Below, in pieces: positions 26,716 through 36,327 of a DNA stretch of 64,000 bases. The DNA is from Roseivirga sp. (GTDB taxonomy: Bacteria; Bacteroidota; Bacteroidia; Cytophagales; Cyclobacteriaceae): assembly GCA_018402485.1 (NCBI GenBank), contig JAGYIY010000002.1, positions 558,001-622,000 of the forward strand, read 5' to 3'. Below the pieces are notes generated by a model. It made no database searches. It saw only the letters and a list, made by a program, of their open reading frames with translations, and was not told the origin of the DNA. The position numbers were made by a program, and so were the translations under genes. How positions within the stretch are numbered: the first letter of the stretch is position 1; every line of letters starts with the position of its first letter.

Positions 26716-27489
26716 ATGAAGAATAAACAAGAAATTGTAGAAAATTGGTTACCACGATATACGGGCGTACCCAATGAAAATTTTGGTGAATACATCTTAT
26801 TAACCAATTTTATTTCATACGTAAAAATGTTCGCTGATAAATTTGAGGTACCTATAGAGGGAAAAGATCGTCCTATGCAAAGCGCCACGGCTGAAAACAT
26901 TACGATCATCAATTTTGGTATGGGAAGTGCCATGGCTGCTACTGTGATGGATCTACTTTCGAGCATTCACCCGAAAGCGGTTTTGTTTTTAGGTAAGTGT
27001 GGTGGATTAAAGAAAAAAACACAATTAGGCGACTTGGTCTTACCCATTGCAGCCATTCGTGGAGAAGGTACTAGCAACGAATATATGCCTGTAGAGATCC
27101 CTGCTTTACCTTCCTTCCGCTTACAACGTGCAGTTTCTTCAATGATCAAAAAACACCAAATGGATTACTGGACAGGCACTTGTTACACGACTAACCGTAG
27201 GGTGTGGGAACATGATAAGGCTTTCAAAAAGTATCTCAGAAAAATTAGGGCAATGGCAGTTGATATGGAAACAGCAACTCTTTTTACCGTAGGTTTTGTA
27301 AATGAAATCCCACGAGGGGCCCTTTTGTTGGTTTCAGACAACCCTATGATTCCTGAAGGTGTAAAAACAGAAGATAGTGACCAAAAAATAACAGAAGATT
27401 ATGTGGTCGCTCATTTGGAAATTGGCATTGATGCTTTGAGAGAATTGAGAGATTCCGGAGACTCGGTAAAACACATGCGCTTCGAGTAA
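26716..27489 (+). CDS. amn: AMP nucleosidase
   Basis: Cleaves AMP to adenine and ribose 5-phosphate, controlling purine pools. The 257-residue protein belongs to the nucleoside phosphorylase fold. Motifs include NFGMGSAMAATVMDLL, the phosphate-site GKCGGLKKKTQLGDLVLP and the base-site AVDMETATLF, then LLVSDNP. It is the short form common in Bacteroidota and lacks the regulatory N-terminal domain of the E. coli enzyme. It is divergent from the HsdR_N gene with 33 bases between starts, and converges on the amylase gene with 4 bases between stops. Confidence 0.88.
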   Translation: MKNKQEIVENWLPRYTGVPNENFGEYILLTNFISYVKMFADKFEVPIEGKDRPMQSATAENITIINFGMGSAMAATVMDLLSSIHPKAVLFLGKCGGLKKKTQLGDLVLPIAAIRGEGTSNEYMPVEIPALPSFRLQRAVSSMIKKHQMDYWTGTCYTTNRRVWEHDKAFKKYLRKIRAMAVDMETATLFTVGFVNEIPRGALLLVSDNPMIPEGVKTEDSDQKITEDYVVAHLEIGIDALRELRDSGDSVKHMRFE

Positions 27490-27493
27490 AACG

Positions 27494-30400
27494 TTACCTC
27501 ACCATAAGTTTTAGTGTGAATTTACCTTTTGTGGTTGCAATCCTTAAAAGATAAATACCTGAAGATAGGCCAGAAACATCCATAGGTGAAAGATTGCCAT
27601 TAAGGATAGGGTGTTCTAACACTTCGTTACCCGCAATATCAAACAGTTTAACGCTTTGGATACGACCCGGTATTTCTCCTGAAAACTGGACTAAACCTTG
27701 TGTAGGATTGGGGTAATAACTAAAATATGGCAATTCATCTGCAATGGAAGTCACTTGCTTAATGACGGGTATATCAAAGAAAATATCTCCATTGCCAATT
27801 ACCTCTCCCCAATCATATTTTCCTGGAATTCCAGCTCCTTTCCGGCTACCATCGGCATTTCGGAAAACCATGGCTAAGCGATAGGCTACGGTCGAATCAT
27901 CCAAACCATAATAGGTGGCCGGTGTAAAAGTAATCTGCCATTGATCATTATTTTCAGGGGTACGACTCATCTGCCCTACCCCATTATCAGCACCCCACTC
28001 GCCTACAACTGTCCCTTCTGAAAAAATTGTACCATTTTCAGTTAGTGCTAATCCTGAATGCATGTACACTTGACCTGCTCCTACTAGGCCCCGATCACCA
28101 AATCTTGCATCAAAGGTTAGTGTTATCTCGGTATCCTGATCAAATGACTCCGGACTAATCGTAATTAATTCACCATTCAATTCCATATTGAAAAATAAGG
28201 TTTGACCTCGGAAACCTTTTCCTTGATGGGTGTTGTCTGCATCACGGAAAAACATGCCCAAGCGAACTGGCTCTCCAGATGTAATCTCATAGTAATCAGC
28301 TGGTTGCAGAGTTATTTCCCAAAGGTCTGACTCACCTGCCACCTTGGTCATTTCCCCCAAGCCATCATCGGTAAATGTACCTACTACATTTTCCAATTTT
28401 TTAGATTTTATGTCATTAAATACTACTCCTGAATGAAGGTAAACTTTATTTGCTCCTTCTAAACCATCCGTTCCTGCGGGGTGGGCTTTGGTTGCGTCAA
28501 AAACAATACGAATTTCAGTATTCGCTCCAAACTCTGCGGGACTAATGGTTACTGGCATTTCGTAAGCCTCCACAACACCCGGAAAACCATCAGAGATTTT
28601 TTGATTGGTGAAAATGATAAACTCACCCTTACGCAAGTCCAGATTTTGTGTTACTTCATCAACGGTCTTTTCTTCTCCCGAGAAATAATTATACCAACTT
28701 CCGGTTGCTGTAAAATCTACATTAGTGGTTTGATCTTCCATGGAAAAATTCCCAACAACCAGCACATCCAAATCATCTGAATCGATTAGAATAGATCTGA
28801 TTTCACCTCCTAAATCAAATTCATATTCCACTCCGGCTTGTTGATGAACTTGTTGGCGTAAATTCAAAATTTGCGCAAAGGCCTGGTATACATTTTGTCT
28901 TAATTCATCTGAATAATAACCCAAACTTCCATTACCCCAAACTTGTGGTTTATTCCCTGTCCTTCCATTCAAATTGATATCAATGTCGTAACCCAACTCA
29001 CCAAACTGCCAAAGCATCTTAGGCCCAGGTAGCATATAAAGAAAAGCAGCATTTGATTTTAGCCTTTCCAATGCAAGGGTCGTGTCTTTTGTCTCGTAGG
29101 CTCCATTACTTCTACCGTTCTGATAAACCTCCCAAAGCTGTCTCTGTTCATCGTGGCTTTCCATGTAGCTCACGTGTGTGTCAACAGAAGCCCCTGAAAA
29201 GGAATTAGAAGTTGCTCCACCCAGGGCTTCGTGATAAGAAAAGCCCATATTTCGCCATAATAACATACCTTCTTGTGCCAAAATATTTTCCTCTTCTGCA
29301 TCTGCAAAATGTTCTAATATGACATAAGCTTTATTGTCGACTTCCCAAATTTTATCAGCCATACGTTTTAATAGGGTAATGCGTGTATCATCCCTAGCAG
29401 ACCAGGCGCGCACATCATCTGGATTATTAGTTTGCGTAAAGCCTTTTGATAAATCAAAACGGTAGCCATCAAAATGGTATTCCTCTATCCAGTATTGATT
29501 CACTGAATCAACAAAATTCTTTGTGTAAGCACTTTCGTGATTGAAATCGAAGCCTACGTTAAAGGGATGCGTAGCGTCTGTATTGAACCAAGGGTTGTCT
29601 GCTGCCGGTTTTTCATTTGCTTCATCCCAATACATGCGTACCATAGGATTTAAACCAAAAGCATGGTTAAGCACCATATCTAAAATCACTGCGATACCCT
29701 GCTGATGACAGGCTTGAATAAAGGCCTTTAAGTCACTTTTTGATCCATAGTATTTATCTGGTGCAAAAAAATACATAGGATTGTAGCCCCAAGACTCATT
29801 GCCTTCGAATTCCATGATGGGCATAAGTTGGATGGCATTAACTCCTAAACGTTTCAAATAACTTAAAGTATCTGTTAAATCTTTATAGTCGTGCGACTCG
29901 ATGAAATCTCGTACCAAAAGTTCATACACAACCAGACTTTCTTTTTGAGGACGCTCCCAGATATCCTCCGAAACCGCCCATTGAAAAGATTCTTGATCGG
30001 TTTGCAGTGTGCTTGCTATGGCATATTCTGTTTTATCATAGGTAGGTATGGCGTTATGCACTCCAGAGGGAATAAATTTATCATTCCAAGGGTCCGCAAT
30101 TTTATCTGCATATGGATCTCCAATTTTAATGTTGCCCTCTACCCAATATTGAAAGACATATTCCTTCCCCTTCTCTAAATCTGAAATTTCTAACCAAAAG
30201 AGTTCCCCATCGGGCGTTCTGTTCATGAGAAACTCTTTCTTGATTTGCCAATCGTTGAAGTCACCCACTACATAGACAAAGTCTTTCCCAGGTGCCTCCA
30301 ATACCAGCACCACTTTTGTGGGGTCTGACACATAGTTAATGCCTTTTTTAACACCACCAGGCAAAGCTGCTTCTTGAGTTGAGCCCGCCAAAATAACATT

Positions 30401-31132
30401 AAACTCCTGTTGATCTTCTACTTGCTCGCCATTCACCGTTGCCGTTACCTTCAAGGTGCCTTCAAAACTTTCAGATGGTGTAAAATCAAAACGGATGGTT
30501 TTCCCCGAGTTCACAGAGGCTAATTCTTGGAAACCATTCCCTTGGTCTAGCATTAAGGCCATAGCAGCTACATCTGAAGATGCTTCAGCCGATATCTGTA
30601 TGACTTCTCCATCTTCAACAAATAGATCATTTCGTGTGGGTTTTTGAATGGTAACAAAATTGGATACCACCAAATCGATCAATATATCTCCGTTAGAAAT
30701 TACCTCTCCACCATCAAAAGTACCTGCTGTTCCCTTGCCCTCAGCTGATCCGTCGGCATTTCTAAAAACCATGGCTAAGCGAAAGATATTATCCTCGTCA
30801 GCAGCATTATAATATTCTTTTGCTGATGGTGAAAGTACTATTTCCCAAAGGTTATCTTCTCCTGTAACTTTAGTCATTTCACCAACCCCATCATCGGCAC
30901 CCCAATTGCCAATTACATTACTCCAAGAAGTTCCATTTGGACCATCTGTTATTATGCCGGAGTGCATGTACACTTTACTAGCTCCAACCAATCCTGCTGT
31001 TCCGCTTGTGGCATCATAAATCACTTTAATCTCATCGTCGCCAGTGGCTGTAGCTGGCTCAATCTTTACAATTTGTGCCAAAGTGCACATATAGGTAAAT
31101 AATAGGGCAATAAGTATTGAAAATCTTTTCAT
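27494..31132 (-). CDS. Secreted modular alpha-amylase-family (GH13) enzyme with type IX sorting domain
   Basis: Starch or alpha-glucan hydrolase exported by the type IX system, 1212 residues from the ATG at 31132 (an upstream in-frame ATG is less likely because it precedes the signal peptide). Order: signal peptide 1-20; module A (about 23-154); E-set-like strands; CBM48-like domain (about 272-359, with YVVGDFNDW); GH13 barrel (about 398-760); modules B (about 861-985) and C (about 990-1120); type A sorting domain (1134-1212, YYPNPTQG...GIYLLRI). The barrel shows DMVLNH, nucleophile Asp560 in DGYRFDL, acid/base Glu607 in VILEHF and Asp661 in SHDEQR. Modules A, B and C are homologous. No susC/susD pair is adjacent. 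Confidence 0.92.
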   Translation of the reverse strand: MKRFSILIALLFTYMCTLAQIVKIEPATATGDDEIKVIYDATSGTAGLVGASKVYMHSGIITDGPNGTSWSNVIGNWGADDGVGEMTKVTGEDNLWEIVLSPSAKEYYNAADEDNIFRLAMVFRNADGSAEGKGTAGTFDGGEVISNGDILIDLVVSNFVTIQKPTRNDLFVEDGEVIQISAEASSDVAAMALMLDQGNGFQELASVNSGKTIRFDFTPSESFEGTLKVTATVNGEQVEDQQEFNVILAGSTQEAALPGGVKKGINYVSDPTKVVLVLEAPGKDFVYVVGDFNDWQIKKEFLMNRTPDGELFWLEISDLEKGKEYVFQYWVEGNIKIGDPYADKIADPWNDKFIPSGVHNAIPTYDKTEYAIASTLQTDQESFQWAVSEDIWERPQKESLVVYELLVRDFIESHDYKDLTDTLSYLKRLGVNAIQLMPIMEFEGNESWGYNPMYFFAPDKYYGSKSDLKAFIQACHQQGIAVILDMVLNHAFGLNPMVRMYWDEANEKPAADNPWFNTDATHPFNVGFDFNHESAYTKNFVDSVNQYWIEEYHFDGYRFDLSKGFTQTNNPDDVRAWSARDDTRITLLKRMADKIWEVDNKAYVILEHFADAEEENILAQEGMLLWRNMGFSYHEALGGATSNSFSGASVDTHVSYMESHDEQRQLWEVYQNGRSNGAYETKDTTLALERLKSNAAFLYMLPGPKMLWQFGELGYDIDINLNGRTGNKPQVWGNGSLGYYSDELRQNVYQAFAQILNLRQQVHQQAGVEYEFDLGGEIRSILIDSDDLDVLVVGNFSMEDQTTNVDFTATGSWYNYFSGEEKTVDEVTQNLDLRKGEFIIFTNQKISDGFPGVVEAYEMPVTISPAEFGANTEIRIVFDATKAHPAGTDGLEGANKVYLHSGVVFNDIKSKKLENVVGTFTDDGLGEMTKVAGESDLWEITLQPADYYEITSGEPVRLGMFFRDADNTHQGKGFRGQTLFFNMELNGELITISPESFDQDTEITLTFDARFGDRGLVGAGQVYMHSGLALTENGTIFSEGTVVGEWGADNGVGQMSRTPENNDQWQITFTPATYYGLDDSTVAYRLAMVFRNADGSRKGAGIPGKYDWGEVIGNGDIFFDIPVIKQVTSIADELPYFSYYPNPTQGLVQFSGEIPGRIQSVKLFDIAGNEVLEHPILNGNLSPMDVSGLSSGIYLLRIATTKGKFTLKLMVR

Positions 31133-31306
31133 AACATATCTGTGCTCACAGAAGGTCGTTTTCAAAGTATCTTAAACTTAAAAAATTTCACAACGAGAAA
31201 TGCACTCCTCTTCTGACTAAGCCAATGATAACCATTTGCACCCAAAAAATACCTAATTAGCTGAAGTATATAATCTGCAAACGTTTGCGATTAGATCTCA
31301 AATACC

Positions 31307-32617
31307 CTATTTACCCTCAATCGCACTGACTTTAACGCGCTGAATGAGGAGAAGACCTATCAAGAAAAATAAGCTCAAGATCAATGCACTAAACCTCATT
31401 GAGCCTGTAAAATGTTCAATGGCACCATAAGCAAACGTTCCAAAGACAATAGAAATATTGAAAGTAACATCATAAAAACTAAAATAAGAAGCATGATCGG
31501 TGGTGTTCTCGGGGATTAGCTTAGAGAAAGTTGCGCGAGATAGGGACTGAATCCCCCCCATCACCATACCTACTAAAAAGGCAAGTCCAAAAAATTGCAT
31601 ATTGGTTTGAATGAAAAAGGCAGCAATACAGCAGAAAATCCAAATGAGAATCATAATGGAGATGGAGAAAATATTACCCTTTCGGCTGGAAATTTCGGCA
31701 AAAAGGTATGCACCGCCTATGGCTACCAACTGAATGATTAAAACGGTAAGAATCAATTCTCCTGTATCCATGCGTAACTCCTTGGCACCGAATAAGGACG
31801 CCAAATACATAACCGATTGCACCCCAGCATTGAAAAAGAAAAAGCCAAGGACAAAACGCTTCATACTTCCCAACTGCTTAATAATGCCATAGGTAGTAAT
31901 AATTTTGAGATAACCACTGTACAACCATCTCTCACTTGGCTTTTTATGAAACGGATTGTTAGGCAACCTCTTGAGAGAAAGCATAGAAAAACCTATCCAC
32001 CATAGGCATACAGTAAGGAAGGAAATACGTGCAGGAAGTGTGCCCTCTGTAAGGCCAAACCAAGCGGGTTGCTGAATCATTACCAGGTTAAAAATAAGCA
32101 AAATCACACTTCCGATATATCCCATTGAAAAGCCCCTTGCACTCAATTGATCAAATTGGTCGGGAGTAGCTATTTCAGGCAAAAAGGCATCGTAAAAAAC
32201 CAAACTTGCTGAATAGCCAATACTTGCCAAAATAACCAAGGCCATTGCATACTCAATATTTTCCCCAGTAAAAAAAAACATTCCTCCACAAGCAAGAGCA
32301 CCCAAAAAAGCAAAGCCTTGTAAAAACCTTTTCTTTTTACCTGTATGATCAGCAATACCTGAGAGTAGTGGAATGAGCAAAGCCGTAATTAAAAAGGATA
32401 AAGACAATGCATAAGAATACAGCACTGTATTCGGGAGTACCCAACCGAATAAATCAACCATTCCAACTCCATTCTCCCCTGTTGTAATCTGCTCATAATA
32501 GATGGGGAATACAGCGGTTGTAATCGTCAGGGAGTAGACTGAGTTGGCCCAATCATACATGCACCAAGCATGTGTGATTTTGGGATGATTCAAGGGAATA
32601 GCACTTGTTTCTTTCAT
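31307..32617 (-). CDS. MFS transporter, UMF1/Atg22-like family
   Basis: A 436-residue inner-membrane transporter with about 12 hydrophobic segments. The family signature WCMYDWANSVYSLTITTAVFPIYY is at the N-terminus (about 18-41). The internal loop GIADHTGKKKRFL after the third segment is the MFS motif A equivalent. Atg22-like proteins export amino acids from yeast vacuoles; substrates of the bacterial members are unknown. It lies after the exbD operon on the same strand, but a terminator separates them. Confidence 0.85.
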   Translation of the reverse strand: MKETSAIPLNHPKITHAWCMYDWANSVYSLTITTAVFPIYYEQITTGENGVGMVDLFGWVLPNTVLYSYALSLSFLITALLIPLLSGIADHTGKKKRFLQGFAFLGALACGGMFFFTGENIEYAMALVILASIGYSASLVFYDAFLPEIATPDQFDQLSARGFSMGYIGSVILLIFNLVMIQQPAWFGLTEGTLPARISFLTVCLWWIGFSMLSLKRLPNNPFHKKPSERWLYSGYLKIITTYGIIKQLGSMKRFVLGFFFFNAGVQSVMYLASLFGAKELRMDTGELILTVLIIQLVAIGGAYLFAEISSRKGNIFSISIMILIWIFCCIAAFFIQTNMQFFGLAFLVGMVMGGIQSLSRATFSKLIPENTTDHASYFSFYDVTFNISIVFGTFAYGAIEHFTGSMRFSALILSLFFLIGLLLIQRVKVSAIEGK

Positions 32618-32621
32618 AATG

Positions 32622-32660
32622 ATTCAAAAAAAAAGGAGGCCTTAAAAGGACTCCTTTTTA
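32622..32660 (-). terminator. Terminator of the exbB-exbD operon
   Basis: On the minus strand AAAAGGAG pairs with CTCCTTTT (32658-32651 with 32638-32631), enclosing AGGCCTT-like inner pairing. A run of T residues follows. It lies between the last exbD and the UMF1-type transporter gene. Confidence 0.8.
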
Positions 32661-32676
32661 ACATTATTGCTGATGA

Positions 32677-33141
32677 TTAGTTATCATCTGCTGTTTTTTG
32701 AGGGGTTGCGTACATGATCTTACGCGCGTTTGCATTTCGTAATTCTGTTTGAACATCGACTACAATTCCCATTTTGGTTTCTTCATCAACTTTCATGGAA
32801 ATCGTAATTTGATCTCTTTCTACCTCCGACAGTTTAGACTTCTCTTGATTCACCCATTGCACAATACCGTCTATTCCTAAAAAGGCATCGTTGGCTTGTA
32901 CTAAAGGTTCAGAACCTAAGTTTTCATCTTTTGGTTTACCCATGTACAAGTAAGAAACTAGCTTTTTCTTCTCTAGCTTCACCAATTGTTCTGCTCTAGG
33001 GATATCCTGCTTCACTTTAATCTCAGTCTCTCTCAGTACAGTCGTTACCATAAAGAAGAAGAGCAGCATGAAAATAATATCAGGTAAAGCCGCTGTAGGG
33101 ATATCCTGACTTGATTCACTTTTCTTTTTAAACTTCGACAT
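32677..33141 (-). CDS. ExbD/TolR-family biopolymer transport protein (second copy)
   Basis: A 154-residue ExbD-type stator subunit with one N-terminal membrane helix (about 15-37, DIIFMLLFFFMVTTVL). The Asp at the start of this helix is the proton-carrying residue of the family. The periplasmic part includes the ITISMKVDEETKMGIVVDVQTELRNAN segment. It starts 1 base after the first exbD, so the two are co-translated. It is predicted to form, with the ExbB homologue, a proton-driven motor that energises outer-membrane transport. Confidence 0.9.
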   Translation of the reverse strand: MSKFKKKSESSQDIPTAALPDIIFMLLFFFMVTTVLRETEIKVKQDIPRAEQLVKLEKKKLVSYLYMGKPKDENLGSEPLVQANDAFLGIDGIVQWVNQEKSKLSEVERDQITISMKVDEETKMGIVVDVQTELRNANARKIMYATPQKTADDN

Positions 33142-33142
33142 A

Positions 33143-33796
33143 TTAACTTCCTGTTGATGGTTCTGCTATAGAAATTGCTTTTGGAATACCTTCACGACCT
33201 TTCTCGTAAAGTGCCTTTTCCTTCGGATTACTTTTATTCAGTTTCCTGAACTCTTCATCAGAAAGCCCCACACGTTCACCGTAAATACGGTTGTAAGCTG
33301 CATTCAATTCATCCAAAATCTGAATGTAAATTTCGTAACTACTACCACGATCAGCCTTCAAGGAAACAATCGCCTTACTTGGCCCATCCGAAGAATCATC
33401 TGAACGTAGGTTCGCATTGATATAATTTCTCATTTCAGCCGGTAAAGAATTAAGGACACTTGCATCACTTACTCCATCTTTTTCTTCACTACTCGGACTC
33501 CCGAAGTTCAAGACAAAATCATACACCATTTCTCTGATGAGCGTAACATCATCCAATGGATCATCTTCTACCAATAATCTATCGGCAGAATTGACCTGAA
33601 TTTTGAAAACGTTTTTCTGATTTTGCTTAATCTCTAAAGGTTCATCATCCTCTTGCTTTGGTGGAAGCAAGAGAGTTAGACCCTTGTTGGTGGCAATCTG
33701 AGTGGTTACAAGAAAGAAAATGAGTAGCAAGAATGCAATATCGGCCATTGAGCCGGCATTCACTTCTTGTTTATCTCTGTTCTTATTTCTTGCCAT
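33143..33796 (-). CDS. ExbD/TolR-family biopolymer transport protein (first copy)
   Basis: A 217-residue ExbD homologue with one membrane helix (about 18-37, SMADIAFLLLIFFLVTT) carrying the conserved Asp. A longer periplasmic domain has a Ser/Asp-rich insertion (about 100-140) before the KAIVSLKADRGSSYEIYIQILDELNAAYNRI region. It lies 4 bases after the small membrane protein gene. Paired ExbD genes of unequal length in one operon are usual in Bacteroidota and probably form heteromeric stators. Confidence 0.9.
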   Translation of the reverse strand: MARNKNRDKQEVNAGSMADIAFLLLIFFLVTTQIATNKGLTLLLPPKQEDDEPLEIKQNQKNVFKIQVNSADRLLVEDDPLDDVTLIREMVYDFVLNFGSPSSEEKDGVSDASVLNSLPAEMRNYINANLRSDDSSDGPSKAIVSLKADRGSSYEIYIQILDELNAAYNRIYGERVGLSDEEFRKLNKSNPKEKALYEKGREGIPKAISIAEPSTGS

Positions 33797-33800
33797 AACC

Positions 33801-34163
33801 TTAGCTTACAAGTTTAGATACGGTTGAATAAATCAAGCCCAATGCTGCAATAATCATTAGGGCCAATACAGTGGTGAAAGCACCACCAACAATCTTCATC
33901 ATTGATACTGCTGCATCACCAGTAGGATCAATTTCTGCTGCTTCAAGCGATTGAGCAATTGATCCTGATATCTCCGTAGAGGCTGTTGCATAACCAATAA
34001 AGAAGATAGCAAGCAATGCACCAATGCCAATGCCACTTTTTATCAAAGATTTTGGGTTATTTAAGGCGTTGAATAAATTCATTAGTACCGCAGCCAATAC
34101 GGCTATGACTAACAAAATCATCGCTCCATACAACCCAATGTCAATTAATTGTTCTGAATCCAT
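33801..34163 (-). CDS. Small membrane protein of the ExbB/ExbD operon
   Basis: A 120-residue protein with three predicted membrane helices (about 10-30, 42-62 and 90-115) separated by short loops. It lies 24 bases after exbB and 4 bases before exbD. The position between exbB and exbD is conserved in related genomes. I recognise the context but no function. A structural or assembly role in the motor complex is the natural inference. Confidence 0.75.
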   Translation of the reverse strand: MDSEQLIDIGLYGAMILLVIAVLAAVLMNLFNALNNPKSLIKSGIGIGALLAIFFIGYATASTEISGSIAQSLEAAEIDPTGDAAVSMMKIVGGAFTTVLALMIIAALGLIYSTVSKLVS

Positions 34164-34187
34164 AATATTTCTCTTTATAATGAGTGT

Positions 34188-34997
34188 TTATTTGGAAAGA
34201 TTGTGCTTTACCAAAAGATCTACCAAACTGATTGAAGCATCTTCCATTGAATTTACGATAGAATCGATTTTAGATACACAATAGTTGTAGAATAATTGAA
34301 GAATAATGGCAACAATCAAACCAGCAACAGTAGTCAAAAGAGCCACTTTAATACCACCGGCAACCAATGAAGGAGAAATATCTCCAGCTGCTTGGATCGC
34401 ATCAAAAGCACCAATCATACCAATTACTGTACCCATGAAGCCCAACATTGGAGCTAGGGCAATAAATAGAGATATCCAAACCAAACCTCTTTCTAATCTA
34501 CCCATTTCAACAGAACCATAGGAAATTACAGATTTCTCTACCATTTCAATGCCTTCAGACATTCTCATCAATCCTTGCGTAAAAATAGATGCAACAGGAC
34601 CTCTGGTTGATTTTGTAACTTCTTTAGCAGCTTCTACACCCCCTGATTCAAGAGCATCTTCTACTTTGCTCAACAGCTTAGAAGTGTTGGTCGTTGATAA
34701 ATTCAAGCTAATGATTCTTTCAATAGCGATGGCAAGACCTAGGATTAAACATATTAAAGGTAAGGCCATAAATGTTGGATCACCTTCAATGAATTTTTGT
34801 TTTACTACCTGATCGAATGAGGCTGTTTCTTCTTCAGCTAATTCATCGGTGTAATCAGGTTGCTCAGGAAATTCATCTGCTGCTTGTTCCATGGCTGACG
34901 AATCCTGTGCTTGATCCATTGCATCGTCTTGCGCTTGTACATTAAATCCAGTGGCACAAACACCAAAGATCATCAGTAATAAGAGTAACTTTTTCAT
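34188..34997 (-). CDS. MotA/TolQ/ExbB proton channel family protein
   Basis: Proton-channel subunit of a TonB-type energising complex, 269 residues. It has an N-terminal signal-like segment (1-22) and an acidic periplasmic region (about 23-70). Three membrane helices follow (about 78-97, 165-190 and 205-235). The conserved LAPMLGFMGTVIGMIGAFDAI and VALLTTVAGLIVAI motifs line the channel. It is the first gene of a four-gene operon on the minus strand that ends in a terminator at 32622-32660. The upstream region contains tRNA-Ser on the same strand, and no clear promoter match is found between them. Confidence 0.93.
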   Translation of the reverse strand: MKKLLLLLMIFGVCATGFNVQAQDDAMDQAQDSSAMEQAADEFPEQPDYTDELAEEETASFDQVVKQKFIEGDPTFMALPLICLILGLAIAIERIISLNLSTTNTSKLLSKVEDALESGGVEAAKEVTKSTRGPVASIFTQGLMRMSEGIEMVEKSVISYGSVEMGRLERGLVWISLFIALAPMLGFMGTVIGMIGAFDAIQAAGDISPSLVAGGIKVALLTTVAGLIVAIILQLFYNYCVSKIDSIVNSMEDASISLVDLLVKHNLSK

Positions 34998-35088
34998 AGT
35001 CTAGTTTTGATTAATTAAGGTTAAACGGTTTCGAATTTATTAATACTTATGGTTAAAAAAAAATAATACTTAAACTTTTAGTTGATTG

Positions 35089-35176
35089 CAGAGAGGAAGG
35101 GATTCGAACCCTCGATACCCTTTTGGGGTATACACGCTTTCCAGGCGTGCTCCTTCAACCACTCGGACACCTCTCT
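35089..35176 (-). tRNA. tRNA-Ser (GGA)
   Basis: An 88-base cloverleaf with a long variable arm (TATACCCCAAAAGGGTAT), as expected for serine. The acceptor stem pairs AGAGAGG with CCTCTCT, with discriminator G and no encoded CCA. The anticodon loop CTGGAAA gives GGA, and the T-arm is GGTTCGAATCC. Confidence 0.96.
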
Positions 35177-35265
35177 GTACCTACCGCAACTTTTGTACGG
35201 CATCAAATAAATAAAGAATTATTTCACTTTGCAAGCCCTATATTATTTAAAATAAAATCCACGTG

Positions 35266-36327
35266 TCAATTCATTTCTCCTCGTATGGAAGACTTCATAC
35301 ATGCTATCTGATCTTTGAGCTCTGTATACTTCCCCAGAGCATACATCATTTTTGTAAGTGCAGCTTCAGTAGTCATATCTCTCCCACTTAATATACCCAT
35401 ACCATCAAGGTCACCACTTGTCTCGTATTTACCGTGCCAAACCCTTCCACCATTACACTGAGACACGTTGATAACCAATACATTATTGGCCGCTGCCTCT
35501 TTCAACAAATTAATGAACCATTCCTCATTGGGGACATTACCTGCACCATAACTTTCCATGATAACCGCTTTTAATTGGGCATCAATCAAAATACTTTTAA
35601 CCCAAGATTGAGGCATCCCCGGAAAGAGTTTTAGAATTCCTACTTCGGCATCTAAATCCAAATGAACTTTTAATTTTTCTTTTTTGAATGGTTTAATATG
35701 TGTTTGGTTATAATCAATGCTGACACCTGCTTCTGCTAAAACAGGGTAGTTTTCTGACTCAAAAGCATCAAACTGATTACTTTCAACTTTTTTGGATCTG
35801 TTACCTCGTAGCAGTACATGGTTAAAAAAGATGCATACCTCTGTGACCAAAGGAATATCTTGATATTTTTCAGAGGCAATTTCAATGGCAGTAATTAAGT
35901 TCTCTCGGGCATCTGATCGGGCTTCGGCAATAGGAAGTTGGGAACCGGTTAAAATAACAGGCTTATTACAGCCTTCCAACATAAAACTGAGGGCTGAGGC
36001 AGAAAAAGCCATTGTATCGGTACCATGTAAAATGATAAAACCATCATAGGCATTGTAATGCTCCTCTATGATGGAAGCCAAAGCCTGCCAATGCACAATA
36101 TTGACATTGGAGGAATCAATGGGTTGTTTGAAAGCGATAACAGATAAATTGATTTGCAAATCTTTCACCACCGGCACTTTATTTAAAATGCGATCGAAAG
36201 CACATGGCCTCAATTGGCCGCGCCCATTAAAATCCATACCGATGGTGCCTCCTGTATAAATCATCAGGAGTTTTGATTTAGGTTGAACCGAAAAATCAAA
36301 ATGTTCTATGGGCTTTAGTTCAATCAT
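35266..36327 (-). CDS. ansA: Type I (cytoplasmic) L-asparaginase
   Basis: Hydrolyses L-asparagine to aspartate and ammonia. The start at 36327 gives 353 residues, the normal length, and overlaps the upstream tatD gene by 8 bases. The longer frame would add 17 residues lying within tatD. Catalytic motifs are complete: YTGGTIGM near residue 24-31 with the nucleophilic Thr, and HGTDTMAFSASALSFML with the second Thr, Asp and the downstream Lys region. GSQLPIAEARSDARENL is also typical. No signal peptide is present, which fits the type I enzyme. Confidence 0.93.
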   Translation of the reverse strand: MIELKPIEHFDFSVQPKSKLLMIYTGGTIGMDFNGRGQLRPCAFDRILNKVPVVKDLQINLSVIAFKQPIDSSNVNIVHWQALASIIEEHYNAYDGFIILHGTDTMAFSASALSFMLEGCNKPVILTGSQLPIAEARSDARENLITAIEIASEKYQDIPLVTEVCIFFNHVLLRGNRSKKVESNQFDAFESENYPVLAEAGVSIDYNQTHIKPFKKEKLKVHLDLDAEVGILKLFPGMPQSWVKSILIDAQLKAVIMESYGAGNVPNEEWFINLLKEAAANNVLVINVSQCNGGRVWHGKYETSGDLDGMGILSGRDMTTEAALTKMMYALGKYTELKDQIACMKSSIRGEMN

